The notes beneath the pieces were generated by a model. It saw nothing but the letters and a program-made list of their open reading frames with translations. It was not told where the DNA came from and searched no databases. Below are positions 37,096 to 48,907 of a stretch of 64,000 nt of DNA, piece by piece. Both the position numbers and the translations under genes were made by a program. The stretch is from Burkholderia sp. Ax-1719 (GTDB taxonomy: Bacteria; Pseudomonadota; Gammaproteobacteria; Burkholderiales; Burkholderiaceae), in the NCBI RefSeq assembly GCF_011753055.1, contig NZ_VWWJ01000003.1:310001-374000 (forward strand), written 5' to 3'. Within the stretch, counting starts at the first letter, position 1. Every line of letters begins with the position of its first letter.

Positions 37096-39960
37096 TCACG
37101 CCGACTTCGACTTGCCCCCACCCTTGCCATTCTTCTTCGATGCAGGCGGCGGTGGCGGCGGATCGCCTTCGAGATCGTCAGCGGCGATTTCCGGCGCGAT
37201 CTCCTTCACGTCGGGCTTCGCGCTTTTACCTTTCTTCGCAGACTTCGCCTCCGGAATATCGGCAGGCACGGCGGTCTTGTCGATGGTCACTTCGTCGTTG
37301 GCCTTGTCGTAGCCGATCTCCACCGTATCGCCCGTTTGCAGCGCATCGCCCAGAATCTCCTTGGCGAGCCGCGTCTCCACTTCCTGGCGAATCTGCCGCT
37401 TCAATTCGCGTGCGCCGAATTCCGGCTGATAACCGGCTTCGACCAGATGTTCGACCAGCGCATCGCTCATCTTGAGCGTGATGCCTTGCGCCGCCGCAGT
37501 ACGCGTCACGCGGTCGAGCTGGATCTGCACGATATTGCGGATGTTGTCCTTCGACAGCGCATGGAACACGATGATTTCGTCGATGCGATTAAGGAACTCG
37601 GGCCGGAAATGCCCCTTGAGCACCTTCATCAGTTCCCCGCGCACTTCCTTGTCGCTCTTGCGCTTGTCTTCGGGCTGCTCCAGGTTCTCCATGATGATCG
37701 ACGCGCCCAGATTGCTGGTCGCGATGATGATCGTGTTGCTGAAATCGACTACGCGGCCCTTGCCGTCCGTGAGCCGCCCGTCGTCGAATACCTGCAGCAG
37801 CACGTTATAGACGTCCGGATGCGCCTTCTCGATTTCGTCGAGCAGGATCACGCTGTACGGGCGACGCCGCACGCGCTCGGTCAATTGGCCGCCTTCGTCA
37901 TAACCCACGTATCCCGGCGGCGCGCCAATCAAGCGCGCGACCGCATGGCGCTCCATATACTCGCTCATATCGATGCGGATAATGGCCTGCTCGTCGCCGA
38001 AAACGGTTTCCGCAAGCGCCTTCGCAAGTTCGGTCTTGCCCACGCCCGTCGGCCCGAGAAACAGGAAGGTCGCAATCGGCCGATGCTCCTGACCCAGACC
38101 CGCGCGCGACAGCCGCACGGCGTCGCTCACGGCCACCACGGCGTCGCTCTGCCCCACCACGCGCTCGCGCAGCTTGTCTTCCATCTTGAGCAGCTTCTGG
38201 CGTTCTTCCTGTGTGAGGTCGGCGACCGGAATGCCGGTGAGCCGCGAGACCACTTCGGCAATCGACGCGACCGTCACTTCCAGCGTCTCCGAACCGGTCT
38301 TGCGCTGCCAGGCTTCCGTGAGTTCTTCGAGCTTCGCCTGTTTGTCCTTGATGCGTTCTTCGAAATTCTTGGCCTCGTCATAGCGCTTGCGCGAGGACGC
38401 GTAATCCTGCTCGCGCTTGAGTTGCGCGATTTCCGCTTCGAGCTCCTGAATATCGGCCGGTCGCGAGGTCGCGCCGATGCGCACGCGGGCAGCCGCCTGG
38501 TCGATCAGATCGATCGCCTTGTCGGGCAGGAAACGCGAAGTGATATAGCGGTCCGATAGCTCCGCGGCGGCCACGAAGGCATCGTCGGCGAACGTGACCT
38601 GATGGTGCGCTTCCAGCTTGTCGCGCAGGCCGCGCAGGATCACGATGGTTTGCTCGACCGTCGGCTCCGGCACCAGCACGGGCTGGAAGCGCCGTTCGAG
38701 CGCGGCGTCTTTCTCGATGTACTTCTGATACTCATTAAGCGTGGTCGCGCCGATCAGGCTCAGTTCGCCACGCGCAAGCGCCGGCTTGAGCACATTGGCG
38801 ATGTCGAGTCCGCCCTCGCCGCCGCCCTGCCCCGCGCCCACGATCGTGTGCAACTCGTCGATAAAGAGAATCAGCTCGTCGTGTTTGGCCGTCACTTCGT
38901 CGATCAACTGCTTGGCGCGCTCTTCGAATTCGCCGCGATACTTCGCGCCCGCCACCATCGAATTGATATTCACTTCCACGAGCCGCTTGCCGCGCAGCAC
39001 TTCCGGCACATCGCCATTGACGATGCGCTGCGCCAGGCCTTCGACGATGGCGGTCTTGCCCACACCCGGCTCGCCGATCAGCACCGGATTGTTCTTCTTG
39101 CGACGCGCCAGCACTTCAATCGTGCTTTCGATTTCCTGCGCGCGGCCCAGCACCGGGTCGAGCTTGCCCTGACGCGCCATGGCCGTGAGATCGCGGCCAA
39201 ACTTGTCGAGCGTGGGCGTGTTCGTGGGCGCATCCACCCGCCCATCTTCCGCGCCCTTGCCCACCACTTTCACGACCTTCTGGCGCAACGCCTCGGGCGT
39301 CACACCGTATTTCTTCAGCAGCGTGCCCGCGATGCTGTCCGGCACCGAGGCAAGGCCAATCAGCAAATGCTCGGGGCCAACGTAAGAGTGGCCCAGATCG
39401 CGCGACGCCTGAAACGCGAACTGGAACGCCTTCTTCAGCCGCGGCGATATCGTCATCTTGTCGATGGGCGCGTCGGGCTCCGCTTTGCCCTTTTGCGCGT
39501 GCTGATCGATATACGCCTTGATGTCCTGCGGCGACAGCTTCAGTTCCTTGAGCAGCGCCGCGCAAACGTCGGTGTCGGCCAGCACGTAAAGCAGATGTTC
39601 CGTATCGAGTTCGGTGCGCTGCAGTTCGTGCGCCTTTTCTGCGGCGCGCTGCAGGATTTCCAGCGTCTGTTCGCTGAATGCGTCGGTGGCGTCGACCGAT
39701 TCGCGCGGGACTTCGGCGGCGAAGCTCATGTCATCGTCATCGTCGTCATCGCCGTGAGCGTGTTCGTGATCGCCGCCGAAGAAGCGCGACAGACCGCCGC
39801 CGCCCAGCAACGAATCGAACGGATTCATCATGCTCTGATGGCGCATCAATTGCCGGTAGTCGTAGTCGCAGATCGACATCGATTTGCGCTGGCCGTTTTG
39901 CACCACGGTCACGCGCGCGACGGCGGGCCGCGTATTGCAGATCTCGCAGAGAGTAGGCAT
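37096..39960 (-). CDS. ClpK/ClpG-like AAA+ disaggregase
   Basis: 954 residues. N-terminal zinc-binding-like segment (CEIC at 5-8, CDYD at 31-34; the fourth ligand position is Asp), acidic linker (seven Asp, about 71-77), Clp_N repeats at about 97-230, AAA1 with Walker A GEPGVGKT at 296-303, a short coiled middle domain at 505-545, AAA2 with GPTGVGKT at 636-643, and a Lys/Pro-rich tail from 905. AAA2 lacks an evident ClpP-binding IGF/LGF loop: the segment at 749-775 reads SNLGASIIMENLEQPEDKR. It is thus more like the stand-alone disaggregases ClpK/ClpG than ClpA/ClpC. Start ATG 39960 has GGAG 11 bp upstream. Confidence 0.85.
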   Translation of the reverse strand: MPTLCEICNTRPAVARVTVVQNGQRKSMSICDYDYRQLMRHQSMMNPFDSLLGGGGLSRFFGGDHEHAHGDDDDDDDMSFAAEVPRESVDATDAFSEQTLEILQRAAEKAHELQRTELDTEHLLYVLADTDVCAALLKELKLSPQDIKAYIDQHAQKGKAEPDAPIDKMTISPRLKKAFQFAFQASRDLGHSYVGPEHLLIGLASVPDSIAGTLLKKYGVTPEALRQKVVKVVGKGAEDGRVDAPTNTPTLDKFGRDLTAMARQGKLDPVLGRAQEIESTIEVLARRKKNNPVLIGEPGVGKTAIVEGLAQRIVNGDVPEVLRGKRLVEVNINSMVAGAKYRGEFEERAKQLIDEVTAKHDELILFIDELHTIVGAGQGGGEGGLDIANVLKPALARGELSLIGATTLNEYQKYIEKDAALERRFQPVLVPEPTVEQTIVILRGLRDKLEAHHQVTFADDAFVAAAELSDRYITSRFLPDKAIDLIDQAAARVRIGATSRPADIQELEAEIAQLKREQDYASSRKRYDEAKNFEERIKDKQAKLEELTEAWQRKTGSETLEVTVASIAEVVSRLTGIPVADLTQEERQKLLKMEDKLRERVVGQSDAVVAVSDAVRLSRAGLGQEHRPIATFLFLGPTGVGKTELAKALAETVFGDEQAIIRIDMSEYMERHAVARLIGAPPGYVGYDEGGQLTERVRRRPYSVILLDEIEKAHPDVYNVLLQVFDDGRLTDGKGRVVDFSNTIIIATSNLGASIIMENLEQPEDKRKSDKEVRGELMKVLKGHFRPEFLNRIDEIIVFHALSKDNIRNIVQIQLDRVTRTAAAQGITLKMSDALVEHLVEAGYQPEFGARELKRQIRQEVETRLAKEILGDALQTGDTVEIGYDKANDEVTIDKTAVPADIPEAKSAKKGKSAKPDVKEIAPEIAADDLEGDPPPPPPASKKNGKGGGKSKSA

Positions 39961-40287
39961 GGTCGACTCGTCTCCAGTTCGGCGCCGTTTCGCGGCGTGC
40001 GAGACGGCACGGCGCATCGCGGGATGCGTCGGAAATGTGACAGGCGGCAGCGCGTCGCACAGATGGAAGCCGGTACCGGCTCATCGATACTGATCGAAAC
40101 GACTACGCGGATTGCGCGAAACGTGCGACGCCGCGGCGGGCGGTAGTGGCTGCGGCGGCATGATGTAAAACATGCGCCGGTGGCACACGACGAATCGATT
40201 GTGGCAGGAATCGGAACGTCGCGTACCGAACGTGCAAGGCACAATTTGTGCGCACAGCGCGGCGTTTTCGTTCGTGAAGCGCGAGAA
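39961..40287. other. Region upstream of the clp gene
   Basis: About 330 bp. It should hold the clp promoter; I looked for a sigma-32 type match on the minus strand and did not find a convincing one. No gene. Confidence 0.3.
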
Positions 40288-40316
40288 GAAAACGGGCGGG
40301 ATGAGCATCCCGCCCG
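40288..40316 (-). terminator. Terminator of the xylose operon
   Basis: Ten-pair stem CGGGCGGGAT / ATCCCGCCCG with a 4-nt loop, followed on the minus strand by TTTTCTTCT. It is 86 bp past the xylH stop. Confidence 0.88.
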
Positions 40317-40401
40317 AAGTGCGCGCGAGCCCGCGCGCGAGGAGAACAACCCGGATTGCACAGGCGACTACATCAGATGAAAGTCGCGAGGTTTGCTATC
40401 T

Positions 40402-41601
40402 TCAGCGCCGGTTCGAACCCGACACCACGTCGACCCACACGGCGAGCACCAGGATGCCGCCCTTCACGATCATCTGCCAGTAGGCGTCGACATCGAGCAT
40501 CGACATGCCGTTGTCGAGGCTTGCCATCACGAGCGCGCCGATCAGCGCGCCATACACGGTGCCCGAACCGCCGCGCATCGACGTGCCGCCGATAAAGCAC
40601 GCCGCGATCGCATCGAGTTCGCCCATCGTCCCCGCCGAGGGCGATCCCGCCGCGAGCCGCGCAGTGTTGACCATGCCCGCGACCGCGCACATCAGGCCCA
40701 TCAGCGCGAAAATCGCCAGCTTCACGCGGTTGGTGTTGACGCCCGAAAGACGCGTGGCTTCGAGGTTGGAGCCGACCGCGTAAATGCGGCGGCCAAATAC
40801 GGTTTGCGTGGCAATCCACGTGAAGATGCCGAGCAACGCTAGCAGCAACAGCACCGGCACGGGAATGCCGCCGTAGCTGTCGAGCATCAGCACAAAGGCC
40901 AGTACGATCGCGCCCGCGCCGACGATCTTCACCCCGTCCTGCCAGAGCGGCACCACGCTCAACTGATAGCGGCGACGATTCGCGCGCTGGCGTACTGTCA
41001 GCACGGCGAGCAGCACGAACAGCGCGAAGGCCAGCACGTCGCCCGCGATACGCGGCAGATAGCCCTGACCGATAAATACAAAGGAATCCGAAACAGGGGC
41101 AATCGTCGATCCGCCCGTGATGCCGAGCAGCACCCCGCGAAACGCCAGCATGCCGCCCAGCCCTACGATGAACGACGGCACGCGCCGGTAGGTGGACCAC
41201 CAGCCGTTGAATAGTCCCACCAGCACCCCGAGCGCGAGCACCACCGGCACCGTCACGCCGATCGGCCAATGTCGGTTGACGTCGAGAATCGCTGCGACGC
41301 CGCCGAGCAAACCCAGCAGCGAGCCAACCGAAAGGTCGATCTCGCCCGCGATGATGACGAACACCATCCCGCACGCCAGCATGCCGGTAATCGACATCTG
41401 CCGCAGCAGGTTCGAGACGTTGCGCGGCGTGACGAACGCGCCGTGCGTGAGCACCGAGAAGAACACCCAGATGGCGGCCACGGCCAGCAACAGGGCAAGA
41501 ATCTTGTAGCGCGCGAACAGTTGCTGGAAACGCCTGCCGAAGCCGTTTCGGCCGGCCAGCTGGTCTTCGCGCGCGCCTTGAGTCGTGACGTCGGGGGTCA
41601 T
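40402..41601 (-). CDS. xylH: D-xylose ABC transporter permease XylH
   Basis: 399 residues, about ten or more membrane helices of the BPD_transp_2 (ribose/xylose) type: [24 protein letters not shown] near 76-99, [20 protein letters not shown] near 273-292 and [20 protein letters not shown]. XylH pairs with XylG. Its start overlaps the xylG stop by 4 nt. Last gene of the xyl operon, with a strong terminator downstream. Confidence 0.93.
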   Translation of the reverse strand: MTPDVTTQGAREDQLAGRNGFGRRFQQLFARYKILALLLAVAAIWVFFSVLTHGAFVTPRNVSNLLRQMSITGMLACGMVFVIIAGEIDLSVGSLLGLLGGVAAILDVNRHWPIGVTVPVVLALGVLVGLFNGWWSTYRRVPSFIVGLGGMLAFRGVLLGITGGSTIAPVSDSFVFIGQGYLPRIAGDVLAFALFVLLAVLTVRQRANRRRYQLSVVPLWQDGVKIVGAGAIVLAFVLMLDSYGGIPVPVLLLLALLGIFTWIATQTVFGRRIYAVGSNLEATRLSGVNTNRVKLAIFALMGLMCAVAGMVNTARLAAGSPSAGTMGELDAIAACFIGGTSMRGGSGTVYGALIGALVMASLDNGMSMLDVDAYWQMIVKGGILVLAVWVDVVSGSNRR

Positions 41602-43151
41602 GCTGCACTCGCTGAAAGAGTTTGAGCGCGCGCGTTCTGGATCGCGGCGCCAAGAATGTGTTCCTGCGTCAGGCCGTCGTTGACGAAATCGCCGCGCACT
41701 TCGCCTTCGCCAATCACCAGCACGCGATCGCTGATGCCCAGCACTTCCGGTAATTCGGACGACACCATGACGATCGCCACACCGCGTTTGGCGAGCTGGA
41801 ACACGAGCTTGTAGATTTCGTATTTCGCGCCGACATCGACGCCACGAGTGGGTTCGTCGAGGATCAGCACTTTCGGCTCGGTCAGGAGCATCTTGGTCAG
41901 CACGGCCTTCTGCTGATTGCCGCCGGAAAGGCTCGCGATGGACAGCATGGGATTGGCCGCGCGCACGGAAAGACGCTGCATTTCCGTGCGGATCGTGTCG
42001 AGTTCCGCAGCGGCATCGATGCGGCCATGTTTCGCAAAACGTTCCAGCACCGACAGCGTGATGTTGTGGCCCACGCCCAGTTGCGGCACGATGCCGTGGC
42101 GCTTGCGATCCTCGGGCACCATCGCGATACCGGCGCGGATCGCATCAAGCGGCGCGCGAATCTTGAGCGGCTTGCCTTCGAGCAGCACACTCGCCGTGCA
42201 GTTGCCGTCGTACGCGCCGAAAATCGCCTGCATGGTTTCCGTGCGCCCCGCGCCCACCAGTCCCGCCACGCCGAGAATCTCGCCGCGCCTGACTGCAAAC
42301 GACACGTCGTTCACGCGCTTGCGACGCGGATTCGTCACGTCGTAGCAGGTCACGTTACGCGCCTCGAACACCACTTCGCCGATTTCGTGCGGCTCGCGCG
42401 GAAAGAGGTTCTTGATCTCGCGCCCCACCATCATGGCGATGATGCGGTCGGTGCTGAGCGACGCCATCGGCTCGGTCGCCACATGACGGCCATCGCGGAT
42501 CACGCTGACCGTATCGCACACGGCTTCGACTTCGTCGAGCTTGTGCGAAATGTAGACGCACGCCACGCCGCGCCGTTTCAGGTCGCGCACGATGTCGAGC
42601 AGGATTTTCGTTTCCGCCGCCGTCAACGACGAAGACGGTTCATCGAGGATCAGCAGCTTCGCGCGCTTGTTCAGCGCCTTGGCGATCTCGATGAGTTGCT
42701 GGTGGCCGCCGCCGTAGTTCATCACCGGCTGCGCGACGTTGATCGCGTCGATGTTCAGTTCGCACAGCAGTTCGTCGGCGCGCTGATACATCGCCGCGTA
42801 ATTCATGCGGCCGCCCGGCAAAGTGATTTCGTTGCCGAGAAAAATGTTCTCCGCTACCGAAAGCTCGGGCACCAGCATCAATTCCTGATGGATGATGACG
42901 ATGCCGGCGCGCTCCGTATCGCGCACGCTGTGCGCTTCGAGCGGCGCGCCTTCCCAGCGGATTTCGCCGCTCCAGGTGCCGTGCGGATAGACGCCCGAAA
43001 GCACCTTCATCAGCGTGGATTTGCCCGCGCCGTTCTCGCCGCACAGGCCCACGCATTCGCCGGGCCGCACGGTGAGATCGATGCCGTCGAGCGCTTTTAC
43101 GCCCGCGAAGGATTTGACGATGCCGCGCATCGTCAGCAAGGGTTCGGTCAT
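41598..43151 (-). CDS. xylG: D-xylose ABC transporter ATPase XylG
   Basis: 517 residues, two fused ABC modules of the CUT2 sugar class. Module 1: Walker [10 protein letters not shown] near 37-45, signature-like [15 protein letters not shown], Walker [12 protein letters not shown]. Module 2: degenerate Walker [10 protein letters not shown] near 295, signature [35 protein letters not shown]. The weak second Walker A is normal for this class. GTG or upstream codons extend the frame, but ATG 43151 fits the family start ([15 protein letters not shown]). Confidence 0.95.
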   Translation of the reverse strand: MTEPLLTMRGIVKSFAGVKALDGIDLTVRPGECVGLCGENGAGKSTLMKVLSGVYPHGTWSGEIRWEGAPLEAHSVRDTERAGIVIIHQELMLVPELSVAENIFLGNEITLPGGRMNYAAMYQRADELLCELNIDAINVAQPVMNYGGGHQQLIEIAKALNKRAKLLILDEPSSSLTAAETKILLDIVRDLKRRGVACVYISHKLDEVEAVCDTVSVIRDGRHVATEPMASLSTDRIIAMMVGREIKNLFPREPHEIGEVVFEARNVTCYDVTNPRRKRVNDVSFAVRRGEILGVAGLVGAGRTETMQAIFGAYDGNCTASVLLEGKPLKIRAPLDAIRAGIAMVPEDRKRHGIVPQLGVGHNITLSVLERFAKHGRIDAAAELDTIRTEMQRLSVRAANPMLSIASLSGGNQQKAVLTKMLLTEPKVLILDEPTRGVDVGAKYEIYKLVFQLAKRGVAIVMVSSELPEVLGISDRVLVIGEGEVRGDFVNDGLTQEHILGAAIQNARAQTLSASAA

Positions 43152-43236
43152 ACGCTTGTTTGCCCGCGTTGAAGGCCCGCGCACGAAGCAGGTTTCGCGC
43201 GCGGGCCGCCGGATTGCTGGACTTGCCGTGCCGGGA

Positions 43237-44265
43237 TTACTGGCTGGCGAGCTGAGCCTGCGTATAGAAGCCGTCCTTGACGACGATATCCGCGTTGCTC
43301 TTCGTGAGCAGCGTCGGCTGCAACAGCACGGTGTCGACCTTCTTCTTGCCGTTGTCGTACTGCGCGTTATACGACGGCTTCTGCCCCTTCGCGAGATCGA
43401 CGGCGAGTTTGGCCGCTTCGCCCGCGATCAGCTTGAGCGGCTTGTAGACCGTCATGGTCTGCGTGCCGGCCATCACGCGCTTGACCGCCGCGAGATCGGC
43501 GTCCTGGCCCGAAACCGGCACCTTGCCCGCGAGATGCTGCGCGGCCAGCGCCTGGATCGCGCCGCCTGCCGTGCCGTCGTTCGAAGCCACGATCGCGTCG
43601 ATCTTGTTGTTGTTCGCCGTGAGCGCGTCTTCCGTGATGCGCAGCGCCGTGGATGCGCTCCACTCCGGCACCCACTGCTGGCCCACCACCTTGATGTCGC
43701 CGCGATCGATGGCGGGCTTTAGAACCTTCAGTTGTCCTTCACGTAGCATCTTGGCGTTGTTGTCCGTCGGCGCACCGCCCAGCAGGAAGTAGTTGCCCTT
43801 CGGCTGCGCATTGAACACGCCCTGCGCCTGCAGTTCGCCCACCTTTTCGTTGTCGAAGGAGATGTAGGCATCGACATCGGCATCCAGAATCAGGCGGTCG
43901 TAGGAGACCACCTTGATGCCCGCCTTCTTCGCTTCCGCCACCACGTTGCCCAGCGTTTTCGAATTGAACGGCACGATCACGATCACGTCGACGCCGCGCG
44001 AAATGAGGTTTTCGATCTGCGAAATCTGCCGCTCTTCGCTGGCGTCGGCCGATTGCACCGAGACCTTCGCGCCCATTTTCTCGGCGGCGGCGACAAAGTA
44101 ATCGCGATCGCGCGACCAGCGCTCCACGCGCAGATCGTCGATGCAGAAGCCGATTTCCGGATGGTCCTTGCTTGCATGCGCGAGCGGCGCGGCCAGCGAC
44201 AGGCTGGCGAGCACGGCGCCGCAAACCAGCGAACCCAGAACCGAACGACGTTTGGCGAACTTCAT
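43237..44265 (-). CDS. xylF: D-xylose periplasmic binding protein XylF
   Basis: 342 residues; signal peptide [16 protein letters not shown]...PLAHA of about 32. The mature protein matches Xyl[71 protein letters not shown] and [18 protein letters not shown] ribosome binding site. Captures xylose in the periplasm for XylG-XylH. It is separated from xylB by 217 bp and from xylG by 85 bp, so a secondary promoter upstream is possible. Confidence 0.95.
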   Translation of the reverse strand: MKFAKRRSVLGSLVCGAVLASLSLAAPLAHASKDHPEIGFCIDDLRVERWSRDRDYFVAAAEKMGAKVSVQSADASEERQISQIENLISRGVDVIVIVPFNSKTLGNVVAEAKKAGIKVVSYDRLILDADVDAYISFDNEKVGELQAQGVFNAQPKGNYFLLGGAPTDNNAKMLREGQLKVLKPAIDRGDIKVVGQQWVPEWSASTALRITEDALTANNNKIDAIVASNDGTAGGAIQALAAQHLAGKVPVSGQDADLAAVKRVMAGTQTMTVYKPLKLIAGEAAKLAVDLAKGQKPSYNAQYDNGKKKVDTVLLQPTLLTKSNADIVVKDGFYTQAQLASQ

Positions 44266-44482
44266 GTCTCCACTCCTCGTGTTATCGCGCGCTAGCCGGG
44301 CGAAGCGCGGCAGCAGCGCGTCGTTGCGTTATTGAATGGCATTGCGAATTTCGGTAGTACGCGGTGGTGCGGTAATGCGGCGCGCACGTGCCCACGCGCG
44401 CCAGCAAAGACGTGGCGGCGCGGCGTCGTGTGCGGTACGGCTTTGGACTGCGGTATTACGGGTCTTGCGATTCAGCCGTTAT

Positions 44483-45973
44483 TCAGGCGCTTTCGCCGAA
44501 TACCGGTTGCAGCGCGCGATAAAGCGCTCCAAAGATTGGGCGGCGGGCTTCGCGATACCACGCGTGACGTGCGGCATCGGGTTCGCGTACGGCCAGCACA
44601 GGGGGTTGCGGGCACACCGATTCGAGCGTCGCGCCAGGCTCGACAGCCAGTTGCGCGAGGCGCGCCGCGCCCAGCGCCGGCCCCACTTCACCGCCCGCTC
44701 GCAGCGTGAGCGGCCTCCCGCTGATATCGGCGAGCATCTGCGTCCAGTAAGCGCTGCGCGAGCCGCCGCCGATCACCGTGATCGTTTCGGGCACGAGACC
44801 CGCCGCGTGCAGCGCGTCCATGCCGTCGAGCAGCGCGAAACCCACACCTTCGAGCGTCGCATTGGCAAGATCGGCGCGCGAGGTTTGCGGCGTCATGCCG
44901 TAGAACACGCCCTTGGCGTTGACGTTGTTGTGCGGCGTGCGCTCTCCGCTGAGATAGGGGAGAAACCAGGGGCGACGCGCATCGAGATCGACATGCGTAT
45001 GGGCCTGCGCATCGGCAAGCAAGGCGGCCACGTTTTCGTAGCCCGTCAATTGCGCGGTGAAGTCGAGACAACTGGCAGCGTTGAGCATCACCGACATCAA
45101 ATGCCAGGTGTGCGGCAGCGCGTGACAAAAACTATGCACGGCGGAGTCGGGATTGGCGAGGAAGCCGTCCGACACCGCGAAATAGACGCCCGAGGTGCCC
45201 AGCGACAGCATCGCGTCGCCCGGTTTGACGATGCCCACGCCCACCGCACCAGCCGCGTTGTCGCCGCCGCCCGCCACCACGGGAATTTCACGCAGGCCGA
45301 ATTCGCGCGCTATTCCAGCGCTCAACTTGCCGGTGACCTGGTTGCCTTCGAAGACTTCCGGCATCTGCGCACGCGTGAGTCCGCAGACGGATAGCAGCGC
45401 GTCGCTATAGTCTCGTCTGGCGACGTCGAGCCAGAGCGTGCCCGCCGCGTCCGAGGGATCGGTCGCGAACACGCCGGTGAGCAGCCAGCGCAGATAGTCT
45501 TTCGGCAGCAGCACGTGCGCGATGCGCGAGAAGACCTCCGGCTCGTGCTTCTTCACCCACAGCAGCTTGGGCGCGGTAAAACCCGGCATCGCAAGGTTGC
45601 CCGCCAGCGCATGCAATTCTGGCGCGGCGCGCTCCAGCTCGATACATTCGGCGTCCGAACGACCGTCGTTCCAGAGAATCGCGGGACGCAACACTTCACC
45701 CTGCGCGTCGAGCAGCGTCGCGCCATGCATCTGCCCGGTGAGGCCGAGCGCTTCAATGCCGTTTGTGTCGATGCCGTTACGACGCACGGTCTCCAGCAGG
45801 TCGTGCAGCGCGCGCTGCGTGGCGCGCCACCAGTCCTGCGGATTCTGCTCCGACCAGCGCGGCTGCGGGCGGCTCGCCGCGAGCGGCGCGCTCGCACTGC
45901 CGAGCACGTCGCCCGCGCGGTCGAGCAGCACCGCCTTCACGCCCGACGTGCCGAGGTCGATACCGATAAACAT
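44483..45973 (-). CDS. xylB: Xylulokinase XylB
   Basis: 496 residues, FGGY sugar kinase. N-terminal phosphate loop MFIGIDLGTSGVKAVLLD, substrate region TGQMHGATLLD and ILWNDGRSD, GGGDNAAGAVGVG near 235, and C-terminal ATP site VIGGGSRSAYWTQMLAD. Phosphorylates D-xylulose to xylulose 5-phosphate for the pentose phosphate pathway. ATG 45973 was chosen because FGGY kinases begin right at the phosphate loop. It follows xylA by 64 bp. Confidence 0.95.
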   Translation of the reverse strand: MFIGIDLGTSGVKAVLLDRAGDVLGSASAPLAASRPQPRWSEQNPQDWWRATQRALHDLLETVRRNGIDTNGIEALGLTGQMHGATLLDAQGEVLRPAILWNDGRSDAECIELERAAPELHALAGNLAMPGFTAPKLLWVKKHEPEVFSRIAHVLLPKDYLRWLLTGVFATDPSDAAGTLWLDVARRDYSDALLSVCGLTRAQMPEVFEGNQVTGKLSAGIAREFGLREIPVVAGGGDNAAGAVGVGIVKPGDAMLSLGTSGVYFAVSDGFLANPDSAVHSFCHALPHTWHLMSVMLNAASCLDFTAQLTGYENVAALLADAQAHTHVDLDARRPWFLPYLSGERTPHNNVNAKGVFYGMTPQTSRADLANATLEGVGFALLDGMDALHAAGLVPETITVIGGGSRSAYWTQMLADISGRPLTLRAGGEVGPALGAARLAQLAVEPGATLESVCPQPPVLAVREPDAARHAWYREARRPIFGALYRALQPVFGESA

Positions 45974-46037
45974 GTCTCCATCCTCTTTTTCTTGCTGCCG
46001 CGCTGCTGCGTTCAACTTCTGCGTTCAACTTCTGCGC

Positions 46038-47360
<1,323 letters not shown>

Positions 47361-47441
47361 GACGTCTCCGTTTAATGTTGCGGCGCATCAGCGCGGCGCC
47401 CTGCAAGGTGACGCCATACTGCCCGTCTGGCCGGTGGAGCG

Positions 47442-47457
47442 GCAATTGCGAAATTGC
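47442..47457. promoter_or_regulatory. Candidate operator between xylA and xylR
   Basis: Imperfect palindrome GCAATTGCGAAATTGC in the 207-bp divergent region, about 80 bp from the xylA start. It could be a XylR site; assignment is inference from position and symmetry only. Confidence 0.3.
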
Positions 47458-47567
47458 GCGAGACGAATAATGTTTCCTGCCAGACGATCGGATTTGTTGC
47501 GCGCATCTCGTGGACCCGGCCTAAAATAACCGGACGCTTAAAAGGAGCCGCCGCGCTGCACGAAAGA

Positions 47568-48872
47568 ATGAACGCGCGCGCCGCATTCGAAACGGAGACA
47601 CTTGCGGGACCACCCGCGAGCACCATTGCGCGCCACGCCATGAACCGTGCCCCCGCTTCCCCAACGCCGCATCACGCCCAGCCCGTTCACCGCATCGCGC
47701 TGCTGTTCAACGCGAACAAGGTGTACGACCGCGAGATCATCGCGGGCATCGGCCACTATCTGCGCTCGACGCGCGTGGCCTGGGATCTGTTTCTCGAAGA
47801 AGATTTTCGATGCCGGCTCGACGGCATCGAGCGCTTTGATGGCGATGGCATCATCGCCGACTTCGACGATCCCGCTGTCGCCGCTGCGCTGCAAAACTCC
47901 CCGCTGCCCGTCGTGGCTGTCGGCTCGTCGTTCGAGGATGACGCGCACTATCCGGCCGAACTGCCCTATATCGCCACCGACAACCGCAAGCTGGTTTCGC
48001 TCGCGTGGACGCATCTGATTGGCGCGGGGTTGCCGCATCTGGCGATGTACAGCCTGCCCGCCGCGCAGGAAAACCGCTGGGCGCAGGAACGCGAACTCGC
48101 GTTCGAGGCGCTCGCGCGCGAGGAAGGCATGGAAGCACCCGTGTTTCGCGGCCTGGCGACCAGCGCGCCGTCGTGGAATCAGGCGAGCGAACAGTTGCGC
48201 GAATGGCTGCATGCGCTGCCCAAACCGGTGGGCGTGATCGCCGTGACCGATGCGCGTGCGCGGCATCTGTTGCAGGCCTGCCTGATGCATGGCATCGCCG
48301 TGCCCGAGCAGGTGGCGATCATCGGCATCGACAACGATCCGCTCACCCGCACGCTCACGCGTATTCCGATCTCGTCCGTGATTCAGGGCACCGAGGAAAT
48401 GGGCAAGACGGCCGCGCATTTGCTGCATCAGATGCTGCGCGGCGCGCGTTTTCCGGGGCGGCGCATTCTGGTGCCGCCGGTCGGCATCAACGTGCTGGCG
48501 TCGACGAAACACGAACCGCTGTCGAGCCCGCACGTGATGCGCGCGCGGCATTTCATCCGCCAGTACGCGTGCCAGGGCATCAAGACCGAGCAGGTCGCCG
48601 ACTACGTGGGCGTGTCTCGCTCCTCGCTCGAAGAGTATTTCCGGCGCGAGTTGCAGTGCACCGTGCATCAGGAAATCCTGCGCCACAAGCTCGATGCGGC
48701 AAAAGCGATGCTCGCAAGCCGCGACGCCGCCAGCGCCGAAGTGGCGATCCGCTGCGGCTTTACCTCGCTGCAGTATATGTACGCGGTATTCCGGCGCGAA
48801 CTGGGCTGCACGCCGCGCGAGTATCAGGACAGCGTGGCGCCGCCCTCGCCTGCGCGTACGACATCGGACTGA
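47568..48872 (+). CDS. xylR: Xylose operon activator XylR (AraC family)
   Basis: 434 residues from ATG 47568; ATG 47640 (MNRAPASPTPHH) is an equally plausible start nearer to the conserved HRIALLFNANKVYDREIIAGIG. N-terminal LacI/PBP-like xylose sensor at about 40-300 (GIDNDPLTRTLTRIPISSVIQG) and C-terminal AraC double helix-turn-helix at about 325-415 (GVSRSSLEEYFRRELQ; VAIRCGFTSLQYMYAVFRRELGCTPREY). This is the domain order of E. coli XylR. Divergent from xylA. Its TGA overlaps an in-frame ATG of the next gene. Confidence 0.92.
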   Translation: MNARAAFETETLAGPPASTIARHAMNRAPASPTPHHAQPVHRIALLFNANKVYDREIIAGIGHYLRSTRVAWDLFLEEDFRCRLDGIERFDGDGIIADFDDPAVAAALQNSPLPVVAVGSSFEDDAHYPAELPYIATDNRKLVSLAWTHLIGAGLPHLAMYSLPAAQENRWAQERELAFEALAREEGMEAPVFRGLATSAPSWNQASEQLREWLHALPKPVGVIAVTDARARHLLQACLMHGIAVPEQVAIIGIDNDPLTRTLTRIPISSVIQGTEEMGKTAAHLLHQMLRGARFPGRRILVPPVGINVLASTKHEPLSSPHVMRARHFIRQYACQGIKTEQVADYVGVSRSSLEEYFRRELQCTVHQEILRHKLDAAKAMLASRDAASAEVAIRCGFTSLQYMYAVFRRELGCTPREYQDSVAPPSPARTTSD

Positions 48873-48907
48873 TGCGGACAAACCGACCTTTATCCCTCAC
48901 ACGTCAC

